DNA of 64,000 nt from NCBI RefSeq assembly GCF_004116495.1, contig NZ_PDKC01000002.1, positions 62,001 to 126,000 on the forward strand, written 5' to 3'. Made by a program: the position numbers and the translations under genes. The notes under the pieces were generated by a model. It saw nothing but the letters and a program-made list of their open reading frames with translations, had not been told where the DNA came from and did not search any database. The stretch comes from Arcobacter sp. CECT 8985 (GTDB lineage: Bacteria > Campylobacterota > Campylobacteria > Campylobacterales > Arcobacteraceae). Below are positions 46,140 through 55,127 of the stretch, in pieces (the first letter of the stretch is position 1; every line of letters starts with the position of its first letter).

Positions 46140-47259
46140 AATTACATCTTTTATTGAACTCTTCTTTTGTTAAATCAACTAGCATTGCTTTATTAAATCC
46201 ATTTTGTATAAATTTATTTAATAAATCTTTTCTTGCACTTGGCATTTCATAAGGTCCAACATATATTTCTATATTGTTTTTATTATTTCTACATAAAAGA
46301 ATTTTTTTATCTATTTTTTCAATTTTTTCTAGATACTCTTTTGTTAATTCACCTTTTAATACAGAAACATTAATTAATGGTAAGAATGAGTTTACATTAT
46401 TATTAAGACTATTTTCTTGAGATGGCAAAGTATTTTGTACAATATTATTGTTTGTATCATTTGTATTGATTTGAGTATTAACTTTAGACTCAACTTTATT
46501 TTCTTTTTCTTTACCTTCAACAAGTTTTTTTAATTCATCTTTCTTTTTCTCAACTTCATCTAATAAATCTTTTTTTATTTTTAATAGTTCTTCTTTTTGA
46601 GTAATTAATTCATTTTTTCTATCTTCAAGTGCTTTTTTTTGTAGCTGCAATTGTTTTTTTAAATCTTCAATCTCTTTTAGTCTTTTTTCTTCAGCTTGTG
46701 CTTTTTTCTTCTCTTCATCTTGTGCTTTTCTTTTTGCTTCTTCTTGCATTCTTTTTGTTTCTAATGTTGGATCATATTTTGTTAAATTGTTAAACTTTTT
46801 ATTTAGTTCACTTGAATTTATATCTCTTGATTTAAAATCGAATTTTTTTTCTTTAATTGTTTGTTCAATTTTTGGTTTTTCAATTTTAGGTTTTTTCTTA
46901 TCAAAGAAACCTGTAAAATATAATATCAATCCAATTGTCAGAATAACTAATAGTATAGCAGCAAGGGCAGTTAAAATTTTTTGAAGTTTTGTCTGTTTTT
47001 TTTGTGCTTTGTAATCTTTTAAGTCATCTTCATCTGAAGCATATTCACTAATGTCTTTTTCTTCATTTTGTTCAAATGATTCATTATCAAATTCATCTGA
47101 TTCTTGAGTTGGTTTCAAACTTTCACTTAAAGGCTCTTCTTCTATTCTTATTTCATCATCTAGTGATAATGAATCATTTTTTAAATTATCATTTTCATCA
47201 AGTTTTATTTCATCAACAATTTCATTTGAGTTTTCATCAAGATTTAATTTTTCTGCCAT
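46135..47259 (-). CDS. Single-span, coiled-coil protein with SPOR-like C-terminus
   Basis: A 374-residue inner-membrane protein: an acidic cytoplasmic region (1-100), one membrane span (about 93-118, ILTALAAILLVILTIGLILYF), a Lys/Glu coiled coil (about 165-250), an Asn-rich linker and a C-terminal segment NIEIYVGPYEMPSARKDLLN that resembles SPOR domains, which bind septal peptidoglycan. I do not recognise a named family. It is the third gene of a minus-strand operon led by flgG, so a role at the flagellar base or cell pole is possible. Confidence 0.72.
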   Translation of the reverse strand: MAEKLNLDENSNEIVDEIKLDENDNLKNDSLSLDDEIRIEEEPLSESLKPTQESDEFDNESFEQNEEKDISEYASDEDDLKDYKAQKKQTKLQKILTALAAILLVILTIGLILYFTGFFDKKKPKIEKPKIEQTIKEKKFDFKSRDINSSELNKKFNNLTKYDPTLETKRMQEEAKRKAQDEEKKKAQAEEKRLKEIEDLKKQLQLQKKALEDRKNELITQKEELLKIKKDLLDEVEKKKDELKKLVEGKEKENKVESKVNTQINTNDTNNNIVQNTLPSQENSLNNNVNSFLPLINVSVLKGELTKEYLEKIEKIDKKILLCRNNKNNIEIYVGPYEMPSARKDLLNKFIQNGFNKAMLVDLTKEEFNKRCNY

Positions 47260-47262
47260 TTT

Positions 47263-47700
47263 TTACTCTTTGTCTTTTAAATTTTGTTTTCTTCTTTCTC
47301 TTTGTTTTGCAAGAATTTTTTCTCTATTTTTTTTATAATACTCTTTTCTATATTGTCTTAATTGTTCTTTTTTTTCTTCTCTATACTCTTTATCGTATTC
47401 TAATCTTTCATCTTTGTGCTCTAAATAATATTCTCTTTTTTTGTCTTTATACTCTCTCATTTTAGCAATAATTCTATCTTTTCTTGTATCAACATGCTCT
47501 TTTTGTTGTTTGATAATTGATTTTATTTTTTCATTGAAGTTTAATTCATTTAACTCTTCTTCATAATCAATTATTTCTCTTTTTTTTATTTGAGTGGAGA
47601 GCTTTTTTTCTAATTTACTTTTTAAGTAATACTCTCTTTTTTTCTTTTTATGTCTTAGAAAATTCTTTTTTCTAACTTTTTTTAGTTCCTCTAAATCCAT
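47263..47700 (-). CDS. Highly charged Lys/Arg/Glu/Tyr-rich protein
   Basis: A 145-residue protein in which Lys, Arg, Glu and Tyr make up the great majority of residues, with repeated helical pieces such as KKREYYLKSKLEKK, KKREYYLEHKDERLEYDKEY and RKEYYKKNREKILAK. A strong alpha-helix, probably a coiled coil or RNA/DNA-binding rod, is likely. No family is recognised. It follows flgG by 23 bases and precedes the SPOR-like gene by three on the minus strand. Confidence 0.72.
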   Translation of the reverse strand: MDLEELKKVRKKNFLRHKKKKREYYLKSKLEKKLSTQIKKREIIDYEEELNELNFNEKIKSIIKQQKEHVDTRKDRIIAKMREYKDKKREYYLEHKDERLEYDKEYREEKKEQLRQYRKEYYKKNREKILAKQRERRKQNLKDKE

Positions 47701-47723
47701 GATTAAATCATATTACCTATTAT

Positions 47724-48509
47724 TTATCTTTTTAATTGATTAACAATATCAAGCATTTGGTCTGTTGTTGAAATTGCTTTTGAGTTAGCTTCATACGCTC
47801 TTTGTGCAGTAATTAAGTCAACCATTTCATTTACAAGTTTAACATTAGATAATTCAACTATACCTTGTCTTAAGCTACCAAAATTATCTTCACTTGGATT
47901 ACCTTCAATTGGAGCACCTGATGCATCTGTCTCTTTAAATAAAGAATCACCTTGTGGTGATAAACCAGCAGGATTTACAAAAGTTGAAAGAGTTATTTGT
48001 CCAAGTTCAACTGTTGCATCATTTACATCAGTTGCCGTTACTGTTCCATCTTTTGCGATTGTTACGTCTTTAACGTTATCTGGAATTATTATTTCTGGAT
48101 CAAGTCTATATCCAGCTGAATTTACAATAGCACCTTCATCATCAAGTTTAAATGCACCATTTCTAGTATATGCAGTTTGTCCATCAGGTAATGTAATTCT
48201 AAAAAAACCTTTACCTTCTATTGCCAAATCAAAAGTATCACCAGTCTCTTTTAAATCACCTTGTAAAAAGCTTTTTTGAATTCCTGATATTTTTACACCC
48301 ATACCTACATCTATTCCAGTAGGATTTCTTGTTGTTTCAGAAGTCTGTCCAGCTGTATAGTTTAATCGTTCATACATTAAGTCTTGAAATTCTGCTCTAT
48401 CTTTTTTAAATCCCATTGTATTAACATTTGAAATGTTATTTGAAGTTACATCAATTTGATTTTGTTGAGCATTCATACCAGTTGCAGCAGTGTATAACCC
48501 TCTAATCAT
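47724..48509 (-). CDS. flgG: Flagellar distal rod protein FlgG
   Basis: A 261-residue FlgG: N-terminal LYTAATGMNAQQNQIDVTSN and NNISNVNTMGFKK, central GKGFFRITLPDGQTAYTRNG, and the C-terminal EMVDLITAQRAYEANSKAI. It forms the distal rod of the flagellum outside the cell. First gene of a minus-strand operon with two unfamiliar genes. Confidence 0.96.
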   Translation of the reverse strand: MIRGLYTAATGMNAQQNQIDVTSNNISNVNTMGFKKDRAEFQDLMYERLNYTAGQTSETTRNPTGIDVGMGVKISGIQKSFLQGDLKETGDTFDLAIEGKGFFRITLPDGQTAYTRNGAFKLDDEGAIVNSAGYRLDPEIIIPDNVKDVTIAKDGTVTATDVNDATVELGQITLSTFVNPAGLSPQGDSLFKETDASGAPIEGNPSEDNFGSLRQGIVELSNVKLVNEMVDLITAQRAYEANSKAISTTDQMLDIVNQLKR

Positions 48510-48661
48510 ATGAAATCCTTTCTATTCGTCATATTATTAAATTATATTTAAAGATTTTTTAAAGTTAGATAAAATTTTATTAAAATATTAAGTGTAAATT
48601 TAAAACAAATTAAATATAATAGTTAATAATTTTTAAAATAAATGTTTTAAAGGCTTGAATA

Positions 48662-49030
48662 ATGAAAATTTTGATAGTTGATGATAGTTCTACAATGAGA
48701 AGAATTATCGGTAATGTTGTTATGCAATTAGGTTTTTCCAAAGATGACTTTGATGAAGCAGAAGATGGAGTTAAGGCATGGAAATTGCTTAGCGAAAGTG
48801 CATACGATATTATCTTAACTGATTGGAATATGCCAAATATGAATGGTTTAGAATTGGTTAAAAAAGTAAGATCTGAGGGTAATCACAAAAAAATACCTAT
48901 TATTATGATTACAACAGAAGGTGGTAAATCAGAAGTTATAACAGCTTTAAAAGCAGGTGTTAATAACTATATCGTTAAACCATTTAGTGCAGAAATATTA
49001 AAAGAAAAACTTGATGGAGTTTTAAACTAA
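48662..49030 (+). CDS. cheY: Chemotaxis response regulator CheY
   Basis: A 122-residue single receiver domain: DD pair in LIVDDSSTMRR (8-9), phospho-acceptor Asp in ILTDWNMPNMNG (about 54), the Thr in MITTEGG and the Lys in VKPFS. It carries the signal from CheA to the motor switch. The CheZ-like gene follows by 31 bases. Confidence 0.95.
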   Translation: MKILIVDDSSTMRRIIGNVVMQLGFSKDDFDEAEDGVKAWKLLSESAYDIILTDWNMPNMNGLELVKKVRSEGNHKKIPIIMITTEGGKSEVITALKAGVNNYIVKPFSAEILKEKLDGVLN

Positions 49031-49061
49031 ACTTTAGTGACTTAAATAAAAAGGTTTTAAA

Positions 49062-50189
49062 ATGAGTATGAGTCAAGAAGAAATTGAATCGTTGATGAAT
49101 GGCTTAGATTTAGATGAAAATGATAAATCAGAAGAAGTGGTAATAGAAGAAGATGACTCTTCAAATGAATCAGTTTCAAATGATGATATTGATAAGTTAT
49201 TAGCAGAGAACAATGTAGAAGATAGTACGGATGATACTAAAAGCGAAGAGATTCCTACTGAAGAGCTTCATATAGATGAAACTCCTTCTGAAGAAACTAA
49301 AATAAAAGAAGAATCTTCTAGTGAAAATAATAGTAATGATTTGGATGATATATTATCAAGTATAGATGATGTTAAAGAAGATGAAGAAAAAGATTCTAAG
49401 CCTGTTTCAAGTGATGATATTGATGAGCTTTTAAAAGATATTGATAGTAGTGAAGAAAATAATGATAATTCAAATGAATTAGATAATGAAAATTCAAATG
49501 AAGAAGATGATGAAAATTTTGATGATATTTTAGCAGGTATTAGTGGTATAACTGAGAGTGAAGTTAAAAAGCCAGAACCAGAAAATAAAACTGTTAATAA
49601 TAAAGAAGATTCAGCAGATGATGATGAGGAAGAACTTGTGAGTAAAATAGATAGTGGAATTTTTCCTTTACCTGCTGAACCTGATACAAAAGTTGTTAAT
49701 CAATTAAGTCAAGTAGCAAATGATTCTGAGGAAAAAGCATCAAAAATATTTGATGTATTAAGTTATGTTTTAGATGACAATAATGATATTCAAAAAACTG
49801 TAAAAAATGCAGATGAATTTTTAGCTAAACAAGCTGCACTTTTAGAATCTTTAAATAAAAAATTTCCAAATATCTCTATATTTGATGAACATTTGAAAAA
49901 AACAAACGAATTTAAAGGTGAATTAAAAGGTATTAACTCAAAAATTGATGCAGAAAATATGCAAATTTTTGAAGCAATGGAGTTAATGCAGTTCCATGAT
50001 ATAAATAGACAAAAAATAGAAAGAGTAATGGCAGTAATTAGAAAACTTTCAATCTATTTAAATAATCTATTTGAAGATGGAGGTGAACATCAAGAAGTTG
50101 TTGTTGCAAAACATATTCATGGTGATAACACAGCAGATGTTTTAGATGATGATGATTTAGAATCACTAATAGCTGAATTTGGTAATTAA
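49062..50189 (+). CDS. cheZ: CheZ-like CheY-P phosphatase with acidic N-terminal extension
   Basis: A 375-residue protein. Residues 200-345 form a helical CheZ-like region; MQFHDINRQKIERVM (309-323) carries the D313-x3-Q317 pair that matches catalytic D143/Q147 of E. coli CheZ. The C-terminus ends DDLESLIAEFG, like the CheY-binding tail DDLLDSLGF. Residues 1-190 are very acidic and hold three copies of a FliM-type peptide: SQEEIESLMNG (4-14), SNDDIDKLLAE (39-49), SSDDIDELLKD (116-126), and two related NDLDDIL-type copies. It follows cheY directly, which supports the assignment. The H. pylori counterpart (HP0170) is shorter. Confidence 0.82.
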   Translation: MSMSQEEIESLMNGLDLDENDKSEEVVIEEDDSSNESVSNDDIDKLLAENNVEDSTDDTKSEEIPTEELHIDETPSEETKIKEESSSENNSNDLDDILSSIDDVKEDEEKDSKPVSSDDIDELLKDIDSSEENNDNSNELDNENSNEEDDENFDDILAGISGITESEVKKPEPENKTVNNKEDSADDDEEELVSKIDSGIFPLPAEPDTKVVNQLSQVANDSEEKASKIFDVLSYVLDDNNDIQKTVKNADEFLAKQAALLESLNKKFPNISIFDEHLKKTNEFKGELKGINSKIDAENMQIFEAMELMQFHDINRQKIERVMAVIRKLSIYLNNLFEDGGEHQEVVVAKHIHGDNTADVLDDDDLESLIAEFGN

Positions 50190-50200
50190 TAGGAGTTAAT

Positions 50201-50920
50201 ATGAATCAAGGTACATATCCTTTAGCAGCAGCAATGGTTAATCAACTAAATAGAGTTGATATGATTTCAAATAACTTAGCAAATGCAAATACAGTTGGTT
50301 TTAAACAAGAAGGAATGACTGAAGGTTCTTTTAACAATTATTTATCAAGAGCTGAAAAAGAGGGGTTTACCCCTACAAAAATTAATACAATTACAAATAC
50401 AGTTCCAAAATTAGATGGAAAATATATAAATCAAGAAGTTGGTCCTATAGTTGAGACTGGAGATAAACTTGATTTTTCTTTAAAACATCCAAACTCATTT
50501 TTTAAAGTAATGAATAAAAATGGTCAAGTTGAATATACAAGGGATGGATCTTTTAAAATAATGGATAATTTTTTAGTTGATTCAAGTGGTAATAATGTAC
50601 TTGATAACAATAATCAACCAATTCTTGCAGAAGATGATTTTATAAATCAGATTTCAGTTTCGAGAATTGATTTTAAAGATTTAGAAAAAGTTGGTTATAA
50701 CAACTATAAAACAAAACCTAATGCACAAGTTGAGCCACTAGAATTAAATGAAGGTGAAATAGTTCAAGGAACATTAGAAAAGTCAAATATTAACACTGTA
50801 TCAACTATGGTATCATTAATTGACGCAAATAGAAGATTCCAACAGACTCAAAAAGGTATAACGACTATTGATGAATTAAATTCAAAAGTGATAGATAAAA
50901 TAGGAAATAATACTCAATGA
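50201..50920 (+). CDS. flgF: Flagellar proximal rod protein, FlgF-like
   Basis: A 239-residue flagellar rod/hook-basal-body protein: N-terminal VNQLNRVDMISNNLANANTVGFKQE, central FFKVMNKNGQVEYTRDGSF and C-terminal STMVSLIDANRRFQQTQ. FlgF and FlgG are alike; the shorter length and different N-terminus here favour FlgF. It is followed by flgB with four bases of overlap. Confidence 0.85.
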   Translation: MNQGTYPLAAAMVNQLNRVDMISNNLANANTVGFKQEGMTEGSFNNYLSRAEKEGFTPTKINTITNTVPKLDGKYINQEVGPIVETGDKLDFSLKHPNSFFKVMNKNGQVEYTRDGSFKIMDNFLVDSSGNNVLDNNNQPILAEDDFINQISVSRIDFKDLEKVGYNNYKTKPNAQVEPLELNEGEIVQGTLEKSNINTVSTMVSLIDANRRFQQTQKGITTIDELNSKVIDKIGNNTQ

Positions 50921-51321
50921 AACCAAGTAGCATAACTCAAACATTATTTAATCAGTTAAATTTTAGAGGTGATAGACAAAAAGTAATATCAAGTAATATT
51001 GCAAATATTAATACTCCTGGCTATAAAACAAAAGATTTAGTTTTTGAAAAACAGCTAGAAGAAGCTGATAAAAGTAGACTAAAATTGTATACAACAAATG
51101 AAAAGCACCTTTCGTCTTTTTCTAATGATCTTGATCCAACAAAAAGAGATATTATTAATGTAAAGGGATTAGAAGAGCAAAATGATGGGAATAATGTTAA
51201 TTTAGATGCCCAAATGAGTGAAATGGCAAAAAATAAAGTTATGTTTGATGCAATTCAAGCATCAATAAGAAAAGATTCTAGTCTATTTAAATCTGTTATA
51301 GAAGCTTCGTCAAAAAATTAA
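50917..51321 (+). CDS. flgB: Flagellar rod protein FlgB
   Basis: A 134-residue rod protein: SSNIANINTPGYKTKDLVFE at the N-terminus (the ANxxTPGYK signature) and VNLDAQMSEMAKNKVMFDA near the C-terminus. It is one of the first rod proteins on the MS ring. Unlike many genomes, flgC and fliE do not follow; fliF does. Confidence 0.92.
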   Translation: MKPSSITQTLFNQLNFRGDRQKVISSNIANINTPGYKTKDLVFEKQLEEADKSRLKLYTTNEKHLSSFSNDLDPTKRDIINVKGLEEQNDGNNVNLDAQMSEMAKNKVMFDAIQASIRKDSSLFKSVIEASSKN

Positions 51322-51337
51322 TTAGGATATATTATAT

Positions 51338-53065
51338 ATGGATCAACTTTTTAAGTTTGTAAATAATTTAAATGCTGCACAAAGAGCAGTTATAATAGGA
51401 GGTTTTTCTATACTCTTTGTGTTATTAGTAGGATTACTAGTATACTCAAACATAAAAGCTGAAGATAAAAAATTTAATTATACAATTGCCTCAAATCTTA
51501 CAAAAAATCAAGTTATGTTAGCAAGTAGTGAACTTGAAAGTTCAGGTGTTCCATTTTCTGTAATTGGGACAGGAAATGACTTAACTTTGAAAACTTCAAA
51601 AGAATTTATTAATATTGCAAAAATTAAACTTGTTACAAGTGAAGCTTCAACAAGTAAACATGTTGGTTGGGAAATATTTGAAAAATCATCTTTAGGTTCT
51701 ACAAATTTTGAAAACAAAGTTAAATATTTAAGAGCATTAGAAGGTGAATTGTCCCGTTCTTTAGAGTCTTTATCTGGCATATTAAGAGCAAGTGTAAAGA
51801 TTGCAATACCTAAAAGAACAATTTTTACAGAAAGAAAAACTGAACCAACAGCATCTGCTGTACTTACATTAAAACCTGGGGTATATTTAACTCAAAAACA
51901 AATTGATGGAATTAGAAATTTTATTGCTTCTGCTGTTTCAGATTTGGATAGTGAAAACATTAAATTGATTGATCAAGATGGTTCACTTTTGGAGCATTCA
52001 AAAGATGAAGTTGATAATGTAAAGTCAATGACTCAAAATAAGTATAAAAGTAAATTAGAAACAGGTTTTGAAAAAAAAATTGTATCTTTGTTAGAGCCAA
52101 TTGTAGGGCCTAATAGAGTTGTAGCAAGAGTTACAGTTGATTTAGATTTTATAAAAAAACATGTTCAACAAGAAATTTATGATCCAGAAGGAACAATTAG
52201 AAGTCAAGAATCAACAGAAAAAACATCAAACTCTCAAGGTGGAACTGGAGCTGGAGCTGTTGCAGGAGTTGATAGTAACATTGAAGAACCTCAAGGTGGA
52301 GGTAATAATCAAAGTATTAGATCAAATAATGAGTCAACAAAAACACTTACAAATTATGAAATATCAAAAAAAGTAATTGATCAAAAAGATAATAACTATT
52401 CAATTATTAAAAAAGTTAGTGCAGCAGTTACTTTTGATTCAACAGTATTAAAAGATGTAGAGAATAAAGATGAGTTTATAGCTTCTATTGAAGCTATAGT
52501 TCAAGATTCTATTGGATATGATAAAAAAAGAGGTGATCAAGTTAGTGTTAGAAGTTTTAAATTTGTTGGCTTTAACTCTAATACAGCTGGAAATGTAGAA
52601 AAAGTTGATGCAAATGGTAATGTTGTTTCTCAACCTGATACTTTTGGTATGGTTAAATCAGCAATAAAAGAATTTAGTGAATATATTCAATATCTAATTG
52701 CAGGTATATTATTATTTATTTTCTATAGAAAATTTATTGTTAATCATGAAGTTGTTATTTTAGGAGATAAAAAAGCAACAAAAAAAGATGAAAATGATGA
52801 TGAAGGTCTTTTAGATGATATGCTTACTGGGTTTGAAGATGAATTTGACATGCAAAGTGCAAAAGGTAGATTAAAAGCAAAAGTTAAAAGCCAAATTATG
52901 AATAATTTATCTGGTTTAGATGAAGAGGGTGCTGCAAAATATGAAGTGTTAATTGAGGAATTAGACAAAGAAATTAATACAAATCCTTCTGAAATGGCAA
53001 CTATGTTAGAATTACTGTTATCTGAAGGTGATTCTAAGTTTACAAAAAAAGAGGGTAAAAGATAA
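51338..53065 (+). CDS. fliF: Flagellar MS-ring protein FliF
   Basis: A 575-residue FliF: two membrane spans (about 17-38 and 447-465), the ring-building motif domains with ALEGELSRSLESLSGI and TERKTEPTASAVLTLKPG, and a cytoplasmic C-terminal end that binds FliG. It forms the base on which the switch and export apparatus assemble. The fliG start is at the last base of its stop codon region. Confidence 0.96.
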   Translation: MDQLFKFVNNLNAAQRAVIIGGFSILFVLLVGLLVYSNIKAEDKKFNYTIASNLTKNQVMLASSELESSGVPFSVIGTGNDLTLKTSKEFINIAKIKLVTSEASTSKHVGWEIFEKSSLGSTNFENKVKYLRALEGELSRSLESLSGILRASVKIAIPKRTIFTERKTEPTASAVLTLKPGVYLTQKQIDGIRNFIASAVSDLDSENIKLIDQDGSLLEHSKDEVDNVKSMTQNKYKSKLETGFEKKIVSLLEPIVGPNRVVARVTVDLDFIKKHVQQEIYDPEGTIRSQESTEKTSNSQGGTGAGAVAGVDSNIEEPQGGGNNQSIRSNNESTKTLTNYEISKKVIDQKDNNYSIIKKVSAAVTFDSTVLKDVENKDEFIASIEAIVQDSIGYDKKRGDQVSVRSFKFVGFNSNTAGNVEKVDANGNVVSQPDTFGMVKSAIKEFSEYIQYLIAGILLFIFYRKFIVNHEVVILGDKKATKKDENDDEGLLDDMLTGFEDEFDMQSAKGRLKAKVKSQIMNNLSGLDEEGAAKYEVLIEELDKEINTNPSEMATMLELLLSEGDSKFTKKEGKR

Positions 53066-54072
53066 TGGAAGAGGTAGAAAGAGAACTGTTAAAAGGAATG
53101 TCAATGCTTGAAAAAGTTGCACATTTCTGTGTCCTTATCGGTGAAGATGCTACTGTTAAAATTTTTCAACATCTACCTAAAAATGTTGTTGAAGATATTT
53201 CAACAGCAATTACAAGAATAAATTCAATTGATAAAGATGTTTCTTTAGCTATATTGGATGAATTTCACCTATTTACACGATCAAAAGGTTTTATAAGTTC
53301 AGGTGGTTTTGATTATGCAAGAGATATATTATATAAATCATTAGGAAAAGGTGAAGCTGATGATGTTTTAGCAAAACTTTCAAGAATGAAACTTGCAGCA
53401 CAGTCTTTTTCATATTTAGATGCAATTAATCCAAAACAATTATCTGATTTTATTAAGGATGAATCTCCTCAAACAATTGCTGTTATTTTATCTCATATGG
53501 AGCCACCAAGAGCAGCAGAAGTTCTTATGTCACTAGAAGAAGATGTTAGAGTAAAAGTAACAATGCAAATGGCTACAATTAAAGATGTTTCCCCTGACGT
53601 TGTAAGAACAATTTCAGTTATTTTAGAGAAAAAATTAGAATCGCTATTATCTTCAATTGTGGATGTTGGTGGTGTTAAAGTTGTTGCTGATATGTTAAAT
53701 AGAGTTGGTCCTAAATCACAAGATATTCTTAAAAATATAAATGGTGTTGATACTTCATTAGCAACTAAGATAAAAGAGAATATGTTTGTATTTGAAGATT
53801 TATTAAATTTAGATACAGAATATGTAATGAAAATTTTGCAAAATGTTGATACAGCAGATGTTGCAGTAGCTATGAAAAATGGTACAGATGAAGATTTAGA
53901 AAAAGTAACAAGTGCAATGTCTCAAAGAGCAAGTGATAGATTTAAAGAAGAGTATGAAATGTTAAATAAAGTAAAAATTAAAGATATTGAAGCTGCACAA
54001 AGAAAAATGCTAGATGTTGCCCAAAAAATGATTGAAGATGGCATAATTGACAGAGATATGGATGAAGAATAA
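53065..54072 (+). CDS. fliG: Flagellar motor switch protein FliG
   Basis: A 335-residue FliG with N, middle and C domains: AVILSHMEPPRAAEVLMSL (EHPQ-type middle segment), and MFVFEDLLNLDTEYVMKILQ plus MSQRASDRFKEEYEML in the C-terminal torque-generating domain. It couples the MotA stator to rotation. It overlaps fliF by one base and fliH by one base. Confidence 0.96.
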   Translation: MEEVERELLKGMSMLEKVAHFCVLIGEDATVKIFQHLPKNVVEDISTAITRINSIDKDVSLAILDEFHLFTRSKGFISSGGFDYARDILYKSLGKGEADDVLAKLSRMKLAAQSFSYLDAINPKQLSDFIKDESPQTIAVILSHMEPPRAAEVLMSLEEDVRVKVTMQMATIKDVSPDVVRTISVILEKKLESLLSSIVDVGGVKVVADMLNRVGPKSQDILKNINGVDTSLATKIKENMFVFEDLLNLDTEYVMKILQNVDTADVAVAMKNGTDEDLEKVTSAMSQRASDRFKEEYEMLNKVKIKDIEAAQRKMLDVAQKMIEDGIIDRDMDEE

Positions 54073-54743
54073 TGGCTAGTGGTAATGTATATTCAACTGC
54101 GAAAGTAATTAGTTCTGAAGAGGAAGTTCAAGATTATAAATTAGGTACATTCTTACATAAAAAACTAGATACTACTGCTCAAAATGAACAAATGGAGAGT
54201 GTTGCAACTTTAAGTGAAAGAGAAATACCTTTAAGTGTAGATCCTTTAGTTGAACAAATGAAAGCAATAGCTGGTCAAATTACATCATTATCTCAAAAAG
54301 TTGATGTACTAGAACAAGGTGGAGTTGCTTCAAGAGATATTGATAGACAAGTAGTAGAAGCAATTAAAGATCTTAAACATTATGCAACTTTTTTTGAACA
54401 AGCTACTTTTCAAATGGAGACAAAACTATTAAAAACTGCAGTATCAATTGCACAAAAAATTATTGCAATAGAAGTTGGTGAAAATTCAACAAAAATTGCA
54501 AAAGAAACAATTAATCACCTTTTATCAAAAATAAAAACAGCTTCAAGAATAAAAATCCATCTTAATCCAAGAGATTATGAAATATTAAAACATGAATTGA
54601 ATCTAGAATCATTTATTGAATTACAAGAAGATATAAATGTAGCTCCTGGTGGAGTTGTAATTGCAAGTGATTTAGGAAATTTTGATGGAAATATAGAAGC
54701 AAAAGTTGCATCTATGTTAGAAACTTTGGATACAGTTATATAA
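54072..54743 (+). CDS. fliH: Flagellar export regulator FliH
   Basis: A 223-residue FliH: a mid-region coiled coil and the conserved C-terminal half LLKTAVSIAQKIIAIEVGEN, IHLNPRDYEIL and GGVVIASDLGNFDGNIEAK. It inhibits and localises the export ATPase FliI. The gene begins at the last base of the fliG stop codon. Confidence 0.9.
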   Translation: MASGNVYSTAKVISSEEEVQDYKLGTFLHKKLDTTAQNEQMESVATLSEREIPLSVDPLVEQMKAIAGQITSLSQKVDVLEQGGVASRDIDRQVVEAIKDLKHYATFFEQATFQMETKLLKTAVSIAQKIIAIEVGENSTKIAKETINHLLSKIKTASRIKIHLNPRDYEILKHELNLESFIELQEDINVAPGGVVIASDLGNFDGNIEAKVASMLETLDTVI

Positions 54744-54793
54744 TTAAATAAAAAAAATAGACTCATCTTAACTCAATATATAAAACTTTGTGT

Positions 54794-54799
54794 TATAAT
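54794..54799 (+). promoter_or_regulatory. -10 element upstream of fliN
   Basis: TATAAT at 54794-54799 within GTGTTATAATATAAGC lies 29 bases before ATG 54828, after a gap of 84 bases following fliH. It suggests a separate promoter for fliN-flgD-flgE. Confidence 0.45.
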
Positions 54800-54827
54800 A
54801 TAAGCAAAATCATAAAAAAGTGATGTA

Positions 54828-55118
54828 ATGGTTGAAATTAGTGAAAGAGACTATGATTTATTAGTAGATACTGAAATTGTTGTTGATGTAATTTTAGGGA
54901 ATGCTAGTATTACAATAAAAGAGTTTTTAGACTTAGCAGAAGGTGATATCTTGTCTTTGGATAAGTTAGCTGGAACTGGCGGAGATATTTATGTAAACTC
55001 AAGAATCATAGGAACAGGAGATATTATTGTTATTGATGAAAAACTTGCAGTAAGAGTACAAGATGCAATGGATTCTGATAACGTAGTTAGATATTTCTTT
55101 GAAGAAAACTTATTATAA
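54828..55118 (+). CDS. fliN: Flagellar motor switch protein FliN
   Basis: A 96-residue SpoA-domain protein: VVDVILGNASITIKEFLDLAEGD, LSLDKLAGTGGDIYVNSRIIG and VIDEKLAVRV. FliN forms the lower part of the C ring. A second SpoA protein, FliY, is at 62314. Confidence 0.9.
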   Translation: MVEISERDYDLLVDTEIVVDVILGNASITIKEFLDLAEGDILSLDKLAGTGGDIYVNSRIIGTGDIIVIDEKLAVRVQDAMDSDNVVRYFFEENLL

Positions 55119-55127
55119 GGATTTAAT

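Noticed and set aside
47076-47465. Plus-strand ORF rich in Phe, Leu and His opposite the SPOR-like and charged genes
   Set aside because: It is the antisense of a Lys/Glu-rich coding region; hydrophobic only as a consequence.
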